Shown: positions 47,011-57,569 of the stretch, piece by piece | Position numbering within the stretch: position 1 is the first letter of the stretch | Layout: every line of letters starts with the position of its first letter | Position numbers and translations under genes: made by a program | Notes under the pieces: generated by a model | Database searches by the model: none | Told to the model about the DNA's origin: nothing | Seen by the model: the letters and a program-made list of their open reading frames with translations, nothing else | Assembly (NCBI GenBank): GCA_039000515.1 | Contig: JBCFYV010011135.1 | Coordinates: forward strand, 31,897,876-31,961,875 | From: Timema cristinae | Taxonomy: Eukaryota > Arthropoda > Insecta > Phasmatodea > Timematidae | Length of the DNA: 64,000 nucleotides | Direction: 5' to 3'

Positions 47011-48050
47011 TTCGATTAATTTTAAAAATATATATTTCCTGGGTTTCTTGTGATGTTTGAGATATAAAAGTTGTTGTCCTGTAAAATACATGTAATGCAA
47101 CCTTCCCCCCTTTTCCCTTGTACTCTTCAAATATGATGACTGACTTAATCTTTATATTTAGTAAAATTTGTTAAGGATACTTTAGTTTTTACTAAATATT
47201 TAAACTAAAGTGCATTTCAAAGCAATTTCTGCTTTTGATAACTGTGTTTATATTGAAGCATTCATCAACCACAAGAAGTAAGTCTTGCCACCTTTGCCAA
47301 ACTAATTTAAGGCCTTTTATTTCAGTGTGGTGGTAACATGTATTTGCTCCGTAATCTTTTTATACTTGGGGGTTCCCCTCCGAAGATATTTGGAGTATTT
47401 TTTATACTCCTTTAGAGGGAGATGTAAGAATGTAATTGCAAAAATTTTATGAGGTACATTTTGTGATTTAGTTCTAAATAAATATAATTTAAATCTTTTG
47501 TAACGCTAGCATTTATTATTATTACATTTAAAACTATGTTATATTTCAATTAAAGTATTTCCAAATAATCAACTTATACGTAAAACGAAAAAGGCATAAT
47601 TTATCCTCTTAAGATTTAGAATATAAAGAATAAAATTAAACATTAAAATATTGTTGCTATATGTGGGGGGTGGCAATCTTAATATCATCCCAATGAGTGT
47701 ATTTTGATAATAATCAATGTTTATAACCTCATAGGTCTATTTTGTCTATCTTAAATATTCACCCATGTGAAATGTCTTGTTAATTTATTACTTCGTCACA
47801 TTTGGAAATATCTTTGGTAGCACAATGTAATGAAATCATATTGTTTTTAACCTCAAAATATGTACATAATTATCTGTATTATATATTGTAATAAGTCTAA
47901 TATGTTAATTTAGTAGGCCTATCCAATGTATATAGTGTTGAAATAAACAATTATTTTTGTTGCTATTATCTTTTTTATTTTATTCAAATTTCGAAAGAAA
48001 TATTTTGTGAAGCAGCGGACTCTGGAATGAAATCAACTTAGCCTTCTTAC
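47010..48050. other. AT-rich intergenic stretch
   Basis: Between the two SOD-like genes. No gene seen. A few bases of a family C head occur at 48052-48085 (CCGCGGTGGCCGCACGGTCT). Confidence 0.4.
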
Positions 48051-48329
48051 TAGCCGCGGTGGCCGCACGGTCTAAGGCGTTCATTATTTATGGACCTGCA
48101 TGCTTTCTTTTGGTACCAGAGACTGGTGAAAAAAAAAAAAGTATTACTTTCGGAAGGAAAACGTAGATTTTAGTAAATTATTAATACTTTTTACATATTT
48201 CTACTCGGAGGTGTTATTCAGTCGAGTGGTGGAAATAGGGGGTAAATTGGACCCATTTAAAACAAATTACCCCCTGTCTTATCGTGGGGTAAATTTGCCT
48301 CTTTATTGGCTTATTTCCCTCTGCTCTGC

Positions 48330-49075
48330 TACGATTGAAAACAAGGTGAATGATTTTGTGTATCTGGACAGAATGTTCTGTAAAAATGGAAGGATGGATG
48401 TTGAAATCGACACACAGGTGAATGCATCTCAGAGAGCAGTTGGACGTATGTGGACTATTGCAAAGAATGAAGTAGTATAAAAAGAGGAAAAGATGGCAGC
48501 GTATAAAAGTGTGTTAACGTTAACATTGTTTTATGGCGGCGGTAAAGCGTGGGTTTGTCAGGAGAAATATAAGAGCAAGGTGAATGCAGTTGGAGTGAGA
48601 TAACTAAAAAAACTTATGTGGAAAAACTCGTATGGACAAAGTCAGTGATGAATGTGAGTTGAAGGAGTGTTTGAAAGGGAATACAACAGGTCAGTGTGAA
48701 AGAAGTGTCTTACGTTGGTTTGGGGATGTTAAGAGGATGAGTGTGGATAGAGTTCCAAAACAAATATATGAAGGTAGACCTTATAATACGTGTATTTAGT
48801 GTTGTAGACGAATGTGTGAGAAAGAGAAACATTAATAGTAGTAATAATAAAAGAGCATGTATGACTCGTTGTATGGATGTTGAAGGGAGTATGTAAGGAC
48901 AGGGAAATGTGAAGAAAGTTAGTGAGGATTTATGGATGTTGTTGAAGTGAAGGAAGTATGCAAGGATAGGGAAGTGTGGAGAAAGTTTGTGAGGAAGGAT
49001 TAAATAAAGACCTAGTTGTTTTTTTTAGCTAAATTTAAAGTTTCTTGCATATCCTATAAGGGAACGGCGTGATTA
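48330..49075 (+). mobile_element. LINE ORF2 C-terminal remnant, longest copy
   Basis: Starts in YLDRMFCKNGRMDVEIDTQV and ASQRAVGRMWTIAKNE, continues with frame-broken 'LTLFYGGGKAWVCQEKY' and RSVLRWFGDVKRMSVDRVPK, then the KRACMTRCMDVEGSM end, part of which is duplicated near 48850-48990. Resembles the segment after the RT domain of non-LTR retrotransposons. Multiple stops. Confidence 0.72.
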
Positions 49076-49611
49076 GGTATATATGTATGTATGGGCCTAT
49101 GTATGTAGGAAAACAAACTTTAAATATCTTCTAAGGGCACCCAATTTTCAAAAAATTTCCTTGGCTCCTGGACCCCCTTTGATGGCTTAAGATTAAGAGT
49201 CTCTTAAATTGTGTTTTTTTGTTGTTGTTAACTCCCACCCCATTCCTCCCTTACATAGACAAATAAGGTTCCACCCTACTTGATACTTCCCGATTCATCA
49301 ACAACATAGTAAATGACTCCGCCATATTTTTTTTAATATCCCCCCCCCCTCTCCCCTCGCTGTCCGCCTTGCCACAGATGTTCCAGGCGGTCCACTGCTA
49401 TCCAGGTCACTTGTGCAATCCTCGACGCTTCAAATCATGGATCAACCAACCTAGTTCTTGGTTCTATGTGTGTAACTTAACGCCTGTCCCTCCATCGGAG
49501 GGGGGGGGGGAGTCAAAATATGACTTTCACTTAAACCAGTCGACATACTCGCGTCACTTGAAATGATGTAAGTAACACTAAGCTCTTCTTACTAAACACG
49601 CCGGCAACAAA

Positions 49612-49712
49612 CGCTTCGATGGCCGTATGGTCTAAGGTGCTATTCTCGCATTAGACTACCGATGTCAGCGTATAACCCTAAACGGGTAGTAAGACGATGT
49701 GCTAAATAAAAA
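49612..49712 (+). mobile_element. SINE family C with internal deletion
   Basis: Head CGCTTCGATGGCCGTATGGT joined directly to the tail AACCCTAAACGGGTAGTAAG. The body is missing. Confidence 0.7.
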
Positions 49713-49787
49713 AATAAAAATGTCTTCTCATTAAACACTTGACGTTAAAGTTTATGGATGACACTACATAATATTGGGTTTATTTTT

Positions 49788-50011
49788 TCTTACGCATATA
49801 TAATATTTACTCTAATGGGGTAGGGATGATAAAGGAAGCCTTTTAGATGTAATCTATTCGTATTCGCGTAGGAAAGAGAGCGGGAAACCATTTCGGGGGA
49901 ATAAAAAATCCTTCAGTAGACCCAATCGGGATTCGATCTCCGATCTTCCCGTAATCAGCAGGCCATTTTAACACGAGAGTGACTCCTTAGTCAATTCGGC
50001 CACTGAAGGGA
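49788..50011 (-). mobile_element. SINE family C, degenerate
   Basis: Body GTATTCGCGTAGGAAAGAGA, B box 'TCGGGATTCGATCTCCGATC', head to CCACTGAAGGG. Confidence 0.6.
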
Positions 50012-50229
50012 TAGTGTGGGAACTATTTCAAGAAATAGATCTTCAGTAAGCACGCCAGAATTCGAACCCTGAACTCAAAAGTCCCTAATAATAACCAAAC
50101 TAAATAAGTTAGACACTTATAACGGGTATTCACGGTCAAAATTAGGGTTTTGTTGATAGGTGCTTTCTCGTAACAATCATCGTCAAAATAACATATTTTT
50201 AGGTAGTTAACCCATGTGAGAGAGTCTGG

Positions 50230-50465
50230 AATTTTCAAGATGGCGCAATGTAAACAAATATATTTATTGCTTGCCTGTCAGCGCATGCGCACTACTAAAA
50301 CGCGCGCATCTCCCCCCAGCCATTCAAAAGTGTTCGGCAGTTTAGAGATCACGTATAGACTAGTACTAGAAATATTGGTACAGCGTTCAGTTTGTGTCTA
50401 AACGAATTACACTTAAAACATTGTTGTTGTTTTTTTGTGCTTTCAGGTTGAATTATATTTTCAAG
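50230..50465 (+). promoter_or_regulatory. Candidate promoter and 5' UTR exon of SOD gene 2
   Basis: TTCAAGATGGCGC (YY1-like), CAGCGCATGCGCACT (NRF-1-like) and an initiator-like TCAGTT near 50384, followed by a donor AAG|GTAAGA at 50466. An acceptor-like TTTCAG at 50446 could alternatively define a 19-nt exon. The next exon on this strand is the signal-peptide exon at 52042. No transcript evidence. Confidence 0.4.
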
Positions 50466-51289
50466 GTAAGATATTTTAAAATCCATCTTATATAAAATGT
50501 GAAAGCTCCCATTATTGTGTATCTAAATCCTTAGCCGCATATAGTATTATTAAACTATTATTACAATCCCTTTAAGTCCGTGCGAAACCTTGAAATTTCG
50601 AATCTTTTCAAGATTCGTATATGATCTATAATACCAACACTTAATATTTGGTAGATTCAATCCGGATTCGAAATTTCAAATCTAAACACATCCCAGATTC
50701 GAATTCTATGAAATATGATAATTCTAAATTCGAATCTTAAAATAAAACATTCGAATATTTTAACTTCTCAAAAGAAAGTTAGCATAATTCTATTGTTTGA
50801 TTTGAAAATAGAAACTCGTGAATCTTGTAACATTTAATATGTAGTAATTAGTTGAATAGTTGCACATTGTTTACTGACCTTTTTTTATTTATTAAGGTCA
50901 ATTAAAAGAATACCTATTTAACTTAATTTTCTATATGTATTTGATAATATATCATTATAAAAATCTTCATTTCGGATTATGTCCAAAATATTTTCAGCAT
51001 GAAATACTCGTTTTCGAAACTTTTTAAATATTTGTTCGAAATTTAAACTTTTGAATTCGCCCAGGCCTTACCTATTTTATTAGTTTGAATGCTATTTTGT
51101 TTTAGAAATTAATCGAACTCATACTTGATCGCGTAGAAGGTAAATCCGAATCAGTTTATATTTATTTAATTTGGAATATTCGAAGAGAAGGATTTGAACT
51201 AGTTTTTGTTTTCTTAATATGAAACAAAATAATTTACATGGATATTATTTTTATATTATTTGAAGGTTAAGTTGTTCAGAGTTTATATC

Positions 51290-51362
51290 GTTTCCGTAGT
51301 GTAGCGGCTATCACGTGCGCCTCACACGCGCAAGGTCCCCGGTTCGATCCCGGGCGGAAACA
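51290..51362 (+). tRNA. tRNA-Val (anticodon CAC)
   Basis: 73 nt. The acceptor stem GTTTCCG pairs with CGGAAAC, followed by discriminator A. D-arm region TAGTGTAGCGGCTATCAC, anticodon stem TGCGC/GCGCA around loop CTCACAC (anticodon CAC), T arm with GGTTCGATCCC (B box). T-rich Pol III terminator just downstream. No intron. Matches the animal tRNA-Val type closely. It lies between the presumed 5' UTR exon and the first coding exon of SOD gene 2. Confidence 0.96.
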
Positions 51363-51845
51363 TTTATTTTAATTTTTTTAGGGTGCAATTAATTTAACTT
51401 TACTTGTAAAATATATTTCACCCCTAGTGCTTAATACTTACCCTAAAAAGACAGTAAACGGAGTTGAAATATCTAGAGGTTGCTTTTTCGAATTCTTTTC
51501 AAGTTGAAGAAGAAATTTACTTTTTGAATACGTGCTTGTAAGTCAGGACTAGTTGTTGTGTGAAAGTGGTGTTGTATTAGGTTAAATTAGTTTGTAATTC
51601 GTGTGTGGAAATACTTTAGTAACTACAGGTGTGTGTGTGTGGACGTATTGACTTAGTTTGTAAGTCGTGTGTCGAAATAATACATGTTTAGAAAGTATAC
51701 GTTCAGTTCCACAATTTTAGAAATTGTACCAATCACAGACTCAGATGGTTTTCCACCCTCTTTCGCGGTCGTTTCATGTGCATAATATTCACTTTCCTCA
51801 TCCTAATTTTCTTGGATCGCTAACTTTAGCGTGACGAACTAATAT

Positions 51846-52041
51846 AGACATAAGGCTATTTCTGCTCTACACCTTAGTAATACTAACCTTATCTTATTTA
51901 TGTTACAAACTAGACATAAGGCTATTTCTCTTCTAAACCTTAGTAATATTAACCTTATCTTATTTATGCTACAAGCTAGACATAGGGCTATTCCTCCTCT
52001 AAACCTTTGTAATATTAACCTTATCTTATTTATGTTTCTAG
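51846..52041 (+). repeat. 66-bp tandem repeat x3 ending at a 3' splice site
   Basis: Units AGACATAAGGCTATTTCT ... CTTATCTTATTTATG. The third ends TTTATGTTTCTAG, the acceptor of the SOD gene 2 signal-peptide exon. Confidence 0.92.
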
Positions 52042-52096
52042 GTCCAACATGAGGCTCTCTCTTTTACTACTCCTTGTGGCTTTTGTCGCAGGGGAG
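52042..52096 (+). CDS. SOD gene 2, exon with start codon and signal peptide
   Basis: Seven nt of 5' UTR, then 16 codons [16 protein letters not shown], donor GTGAGT. The exon encodes essentially only the signal peptide. Confidence 0.88.
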
Positions 52097-55000
52097 GTGA
52101 GTTCAACAACGTACAAGATTAGGTGTCCGTTTAGAACTCCTGACCCGAATTATATTTCCTAACCCAGTTGTAATTGTATTTATGTTCTTTAACTTGGTTC
52201 TAATTTTACCTATGTTCTCTAACTGAGTTGTGTTATTTTCTATGTTCAGGCGGGGTGGACGTCGGAATGGAACTATCCTCTTAATACAGTAGGTTAAATA
52301 TATTTAAAAATAAATAAAAATACGACTTTAAAAAAGCAAAATCTTTCTGAATTTGAGTTTATTTGTTTTCAATCACAAATGCCCAGCGAATTTAAAGTCG
52401 TCTAAACGACGTTTTTACTATAATATGATTGTGTTAACACTGAATGAAGCATTATTGCTGTCAGATCGTAGCTAGGGTACTGTTATAGAGCACGTACCAG
52501 TAGAGTGTATTCAGGAGGTCCCAGGTGCCAGTACAGTGTATTCAGGAGGTCCCAGGTGCCAGTACAGTGTATTCAGGAGGTCCCAGGTACCAGTAAAGTG
52601 TATTCAGGAGGTCCCAGGTACCAGTAGAGTGTATTCAGGAGGTCCCAGGTGCCAATACAGTACAGTCAGGAGGTCCCAGGTGCCGGTACAGTGTATTCAG
52701 GAGGTCCCAGGTACCAGTAAAGTGTATTCAGGAGGTCCCAGGTACCAGTAAAGTGTATTCAGGAGGTCCCAGATACCAGTAAAGTGTATTCAGGAGGTCC
52801 CAGGTGCCAGTACAGTGTATTCAGGAGGTCCCAGTGCCAGTACAGTGTATTCAGGAGGTCCCAGGTACCAGTAAAGTGTATTCAGGAGGTCCCAGATACC
52901 AGTAAGTGTATTCAGGATGTCCCAGGTGCCAGTACAGTGTATTCAGGAGGTCCCAGGTGCCAGTACAGTGTATTCAGGAGGTCCCAGGTGCCAGTACAGT
53001 GTATTCAGGAGGTCCCAGGTACCAGTAAAGTGTATTCAGGAGGTCCCAGATACCAGTAAAGTGTATTCAGAGGTCCCAGGTGCCAGTACAGTGTATTCAG
53101 GAGGTCCCAGGTGCAAGTACAGTGTATTCAGGAGGTCCCAGGTGCCAGTACAGTGTATTCAGGAGGTCCCAGGTGCCAGTAAAGTGTATTCAGGAGGTCC
53201 CAGGTGCCTGTACTCCAGAGGCCCCTTGTGTCCCCAGGAGCGGCGTGCCCAAGTGTTCCTCAGCGACCCCCAGGGAATGAGCCCCGTGGTGGGTAGCGTG
53301 ATCTTCACCCAGACAGACGGCGGTCTGGTGACAGTCGCTGGGACTATCCAAGGACTCCGCCCGGGCAGACACGGGTTCCACGTCCACGAGAAGGGGGACA
53401 TCACCAGGGGTTGCGCGGACGCGGGGGGCCACTTCAACCCCGAGAAGGTGCTTGGTTGGAATGTGGTGTATTGGTCACTCAGACCAATAACCAAGGCTAC
53501 CAGCTCCGGTGGACGCGTGGTCTAAGGCGCGACTCTGGCAGTACACTAGGTTGCCAAAGACGGTTCGAATCTCGTTTGGGTGTACTGAGGATGTATTTTA
53601 CAAAACGGTTTTCCATTCTCCCTCCACGCTAATATTGATTTTGTTACTCTAAATTCAACCTTCTTCATCCTTATCCACTGCTTTTTTTTACAATCACCGT
53701 ATCTTACTACCCATTCAGGGCTTATGTACTTATTACGATAATGGTTTCAGGGATTATGAAGGTCATATTTATAGGAAGTGTACCCTGCATTTGCGTGGAA
53801 AATCATTTTGTAAAAAAAAACACCCTCAGTACATCCTACCTGAGATTCGAACCTCGATCTCCCCGCCCTCGGCAGTCTAGTCTACTGCGAGGGTAGCGCG
53901 TTAGACCACTTGGACGTCAAAGCGGGTATTTATTTATTATCTCTTGTCTGATATCAATAGAACTAGTATCAATCGTGGTATCACTATCAATCAAACGTTT
54001 TCTTAATATCAAGGCCGTAGCCATCCAATAATTTCGGGGTAGGGGGAGGGGGGTAGGGTGAGCACATCCCCCAAATACTGGAAGCTAGAAAACAAATTCT
54101 AAATATTAAACACCTCTAGAAGCTCTCTAAAGTGTTTTTTTATGGTTACAACAGCCCCCTAATTTGTACTTGTACCATAATTTTGATATTGTTTTCACCA
54201 TAAATAAAGCCATATATATTTTGTTCATAAAATTTCCGGGGCTGGGGGTGTTTGAACTCCCAAAACCGCCCCCCTGATTACGGACTCTCAAGTAAGAGTT
54301 ATCCGAGGGTGAACTTTCATATTACGTCACGTCACGTGATCCTATAAATATACTCTAACGGGTCTCTAGCCCCCCTCTGCCACCCTTAATCACTCAGCAA
54401 TATTTACTTTTTTTTGTTTTGCTAATTTCTATATAAAAAAATTGGTATATTTGTGCTTTGGTTGTAATTTGTTGTTAACAACCTTAAACTATACATTTCA
54501 AAGATAACAGAGAGAAAAAAAATATTTAAAAATGTAGATGTTCTCCAATTCCTTCTTCATCAGCTTTAATTTCCATTTGTTCTGTTCAATAAATCGCCAC
54601 AATCGACACGGAACAGACGTTTTTACTTTTCCCTCCGAAACAAGTTGTGCTGCTACGGATTTTTTATCACTGAATAAATATCCGTAGAGACCCCGGTTAG
54701 GTTTGAACCCACGAACATCGAGTCCTTAGGCGAGCACTTTATCCCAGTATACCTATCAAACATTATATTTCTTTACGTTACTTGAGTCCTTGTTATTTTG
54801 TTTCTTCATGTTATGCTAGAATCACGATCAACTTAACTTTAACTTAACGTAACGTTCACTTAACGTAAACTTAACTTATGTGTGATCATGATTCACGTAA
54901 CTTAACGTAACAATTCGAGCCAAACATCTTCATTCTCGGGTATGATCTGTGATTTGCACTATTTGTAAAGTGATGATCTGTGAATGTTCACAGTTTTAAA

Positions 55001-55610
55001 TCGATATAATAAATATCTATTACTAAACTTTTTTGATAAATTTAGCTTTCTTATTTTATTTTAATTATTTTATTTCAATGTCTGATCACTAGAACTTACG
55101 CTAAAGAGTAAACATTGGTCATAAAACCAACAAATGAATTACTAAATAGCCCTGGTGACGTCACTAGCATAATGATTGGCTGGCTATATCACGTGATACC
55201 CTTCATGTAACGTTCACTTAACGTGAAATACCTTCCAGGACATCTCTTACGTTAAGTTAACGTTAAGTTGATCGCGATCCTGACGTAAGACGTGATTGAA
55301 TACTGGTATTGTGCCTGTAGTCGACAGTTAACCTTACAAAACCTCCATCCGACAGAACAACCACGGGGCCCCATTTGACGGCGACCGCCACGCGGGTGAC
55401 CTGGGCAACATCGAGGCGGGGCCAGACGGAGTGGCCCACATCCATCTGACGGACCACGTAATTTCTCTCACCGGTCCACACTGCATCCTGGGACGGGCCG
55501 TCGTGGTCCATTCGGATGAGGATGACCTAGGGAAGGGGGGGTTCTCAGACAGTCTGACTACTGGTCACGCGGGGAGTCGTCTGGCTTGCGGGGTCATCGT
55601 AGACCAGTAG
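52049..55610 (+). CDS. SOD gene 2: secreted Cu/Zn superoxide dismutase, all ligands present
   Basis: Converts superoxide to O2 and H2O2 outside the cell. Coding exons 52049-52096, 52250-52288, 53238-53447 and 55356-55610, all phase 0, GT/AG, total 183 aa. Signal peptide [16 protein letters not shown], a short exon ([13 protein letters not shown]), then the SOD fold: [42 protein letters not shown] | [36 protein letters not shown] and [17 protein letters not shown]. Cu ligands are His77, 79, 94 (bridging) and 151; Zn ligands His94, 102, 111 and Asp114; disulfide Cys88-Cys177; active-site Arg174. It is near the usual length of one extracellular SOD domain (SOD3-like in location, not proven orthologous). 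Its intron after HFNPEK lies at the same place as in SOD-like gene 1. Three of its introns end in tandem repeats. Confidence 0.92.
52160..52249 (+). repeat. 30-bp tandem repeat x3 forming a 3' splice site
   Basis: Units TAACCCAGTTGTAATTG..., TAACTTGGTTCTAATTT... and TAACTGAGTTGTGTTAT..., each exactly 30 bp and ending in ATGTTCTT, ATGTTCTC or ATGTTCAG. Only the third ends in AG and is the acceptor. Confidence 0.9.
52250..52288 (+). CDS. SOD gene 2, 39-nt exon
   Basis: 13 codons [13 protein letters not shown] between acceptor TATGTTCAG and donor GTAGGT, phase 0 at both ends. It could be skipped without changing frame. Confidence 0.75.
52493..53213 (+). repeat. 31-bp minisatellite x ~23 upstream of the SOD gene 2 catalytic exon
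   Basis: Unit GTATTCAGGAGGTCCCAGGT + GCCAGTACAGT (31 bp), with GTGCCAGTACAG, GTACCAGTAAAG and ATACCAGTAAAG classes and some 30-bp units. It runs to within 25 bp of the acceptor at 53237. Because 31 is not a multiple of three, it stays open by cycling all frames. The Val-Pro-Gly-like reading frames are not protein genes. Confidence 0.92.
53238..53447 (+). CDS. SOD gene 2, exon with copper ligands
   Basis: 70 codons, [10 protein letters not shown] to GGHFNPEK. Carries HGFHVH (two Cu ligands), the bridging His of GGHFNP and the disulfide Cys of RGC. Acceptor TGTGTCCCCAG, donor GTGCTT, weaker than consensus. Confidence 0.92.
53504..53680 (+). mobile_element. SINE family C, partial
   Basis: Starts CCGGTGGACGCGTGGTCTAA, B box GACGGTTCGAATCTCG, body GTTTTCCATTCTCCCTCCAC. 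The outer tail is missing. In SOD gene 2 intron 3. Confidence 0.75.
53690..53928 (-). mobile_element. SINE family C
   Basis: Tail ATCACCGTATCTTACTACCC, body AAGTGTACCCTGCATTTGCG, head GGCAGTCTAGTCTACTGCGA. Tail to tail with the previous copy. Confidence 0.8.
54010..54290. mobile_element. DNA-transposon-like remnant
   Basis: Left GGCCGTAGCCATCCAATAAT with a G-rich block, and right C-rich block ending 'CCCCCCTGATTACGGACTC'. The ends are loosely inverted. No coding capacity. Confidence 0.4.
54590..54770 (-). mobile_element. Family G tRNA-headed repeat, copy 2
   Basis: 'CAAGTTGTGCTGCTACGGAT', 'GACCCCGGTTAGGTTTGAAC' and a head ending 'GCGAGCACTTTATCCCAGTA'. Confidence 0.55.
54814..55285. mobile_element. 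TIR MITE, copy 2, in the last SOD gene 2 intron
   Basis: Left end TGCTAGAATCACGATCAACT, right end GTTGATCGCGATCCTGACG. Flanks TTA and TAA. Same interior (TGACGTCA, GATTGGCTGG, ATCACGTGAT). Ends 70 bp before the acceptor of the last exon. Confidence 0.82.
55356..55610 (+). CDS. SOD gene 2, last exon
   Basis: 85 codons including [22 protein letters not shown] carries the Zn ligands, [13 protein letters not shown] the last Cu His, and [13 protein letters not shown] the active-site Arg and disulfide Cys. Confidence 0.93.
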   Translation, partial: NNHGAPFDGDRHAGDLGNIEAGPDGVAHIHLTDHVISLTGPHCILGRAVVVHSDEDDLGKGGFSDSLTTGHAGSRLACGVIVDQ

Positions 55611-55615
55611 AGCCA

Positions 55616-55733
55616 ACCTTCGGCTGGTTACATCTCTTCAGCTGGTCACACCTTCGGCTGGTTACATTTCTTCAGCTGGTCACATCTTCGGCTGGTTACA
55701 TTTCTTCAGCTGGTCACACCTTCGGCTGGCTAC
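55616..55733. repeat. 34-bp repeat x ~3.5 after the stop of SOD gene 2
   Basis: Units CCTTCGGCTGGTTACATTTC + TTCAGCTGGTCACA. Starts within 6 bp of the stop codon, so in the 3' UTR, and runs into a MITE. Confidence 0.9.
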
Positions 55734-56101
55734 CAGTGGCGGCTCATAGCTAAAATTATTGGGGATGCTGCGCCAGAAATTTCTTAGCCTTTGATTTAAA
55801 ATTGTGTAAAAGGAAAAAAAAACCTGTATAGAAATAAAATGTATTCAGGAACTTGATAAAATCTTAACTAAAAAAAAAACCAAACTTTTTTACTTACTTT
55901 AACTTAAATTGTTACAGTTCAAGCTTGATCTATTCATTTAAAAATGAAATCCATTCTTCTTCTTTTTAATTTGCGCAAAAAGTTCAATAATTTTCTCTTT
56001 GATCTCTGGATGACAATTAAGGAAATTTTTCTCCACTGAATGCAAGCGCATTTAGTCTTTCTGAAAAACTTCCTTACATCATCACGCTAGAGCCGGCACT
56101 G
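55734..56101. mobile_element. hAT-like MITE
   Basis: Left CAGTGGCGGCTCATAGC, right GCTAGAGCCGGCACTG, inverted with a mismatch. 368 bp, no coding capacity. No clear 8-bp target duplication. Contains AATAAA at 55833-55838. Confidence 0.6.
55833..55838 (+). terminator. Candidate poly(A) signal of SOD gene 2
   Basis: First AATAAA after the stop codon (223 nt downstream), located inside the hAT-like MITE. Confidence 0.4.
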
Positions 56102-56347
56102 CGAGAGCAACAGTGCTCTCTCTCTCTCTACATGGCAGTCCCACCCTCCTCCCCACACCCCTCCTATGTGCGCATGCGCACATCAGTCAAACACCACGTC
56201 ACTGGCACTGTGAAGCGCACAGTTCCACACAATGATTTTTGTATATTTTTCATAAAGTGGGGATGGCTCTGAAGTACTGATATTAAGCTTAAGGAATATA
56301 TATTGTACTACAAAAATAAAGAAAGAATTAAAGGAAAAAAGGACTCG

Positions 56348-56613
56348 TTATATTATTATTATTATTATTTAGCACCGCGTCCTACTAACCGTTCGGGTTA
56401 TACGCTTTAAGTACTAATTACGCTAATGGATTGGGAATTGGGAAGGTTGAATTAGAGGAAGTGAACCCGCATTTGCGTGGAGGGAGAGTGGAAAACCATT
56501 TAGGAAAAACCCCTCTCAGTTCACTCGACCAAGATTCGAACCTCGATCTCCCCGTCCTCAGCATTCGGGCTTAACACGACTAGCACGTTAGTCAACTACG
56601 CCACCGAGGTGGG
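56348..56613 (-). mobile_element. SINE family B, full length
   Basis: (ATT)n tail side, TAGCACCGCGTCCTACTAAC, body GTGAACCCGCATTTGCGTGG, head CACCGAGGTGGGT. Confidence 0.9.
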
Positions 56614-56649
56614 TCTAGATTAATAATAATCTACTTTATTATTAGTATT

Positions 56650-57200
56650 TATTTTATAGATAATGGTAATATCTATCATAAGTGGCAACTGCAGACACAT
56701 GACTTGATGTATGAATCTGTGAAAGTAGATATACCTATAGTAATTTTTTAAATCTGTTAGATAAGACCATTTTTATTAAAATTGGACTAAATAATGACGA
56801 TTTCACTATCTTTATTCAAGTTTTTTTTATGACAGGACAACCATACTAATTGACGATAAAATAAAGAAAATTTATTTATAACAATCAAGTATAACTAAAA
56901 CAAGACATTTCTAACACTAACAGAAGATATTTCTCGTCTGATTTGGACACTGCCTTTTAATTGGATCAAGCCCATTATCGCTTTCCCGTTTGCTGATAAG
57001 TCAAAATTCCAAGAGTCGTCTATTCTCGACTACGTAGATAACGCATAAAAAGCTCAAATCAGATCAACCATATGCATTGTTCACTATGCATCTATTGTTG
57101 ACGCTATCATTGAAAATATGTTCCAACTTCTTGTGCATTATGTGATGTGCATTATTCTCTACTGGCTATGCGTTATTTATGAATATTTTCCAGATTTTGA
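56650..57200. repeat. Dispersed repeats H and I
   Basis: H at 56650-56780 ('AATGGTAATATCTATCATAA', 'GTGAAAGTAGATAT'). I at 57040-57200 ('TGTGCATTATTCTCTACTGG', 'CTATGCGTTATTTATGAATA'), similar to 25.44-25.59 kb. Confidence 0.45.
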
Positions 57201-57354
57201 GTCCTCAGTTTTGAATATGTTAATAAACTATATCAAATATTTAAAACAGTTTAGCTTTATTTAGTTCAAATCCAGCGAAAATATTATTTGTTTTGGATCA
57301 CTTTTGACGGGACTTTAGCAATCTGAGCTGGCAACCCTGCTAGCGACATTGTTA

Positions 57355-57560
57355 ATTCCTTATTTGCGCATGCGCATACTATACAGCTCATACTGTGGTT
57401 AACTCTGCTTTGACCGTATATCTTACCTTTTGACAATCCGGCCGCCTGTGTATCTTTGTAGCAGTGAAACCAGTTATTTGACTACCATATCATCTACCTC
57501 TACCACAAGTGTTTGTGTGAACTGTAAAGTTATATCGTCCCAAGATAATTAAACCGTAAG
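57355..57560 (+). promoter_or_regulatory. Candidate promoter and first exon of a further gene
   Basis: TTGCGCATGCGCATAC (NRF-1-like), then a locally GC-richer segment ending at donor AAG|GTAAGATA (57561). The arrangement copies that at 50.28-50.47 kb. No later exon was found before the window end, so the gene, if real, extends beyond it. Confidence 0.3.
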
Positions 57561-57569
57561 GTAAGATAC

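Noticed and set aside
52536..53230. Repetitive secreted protein in the 31-bp array
   Set aside because: The unit length is not a multiple of three and the frame cycles; the array sits in an intron directly before a good acceptor of the SOD exon.
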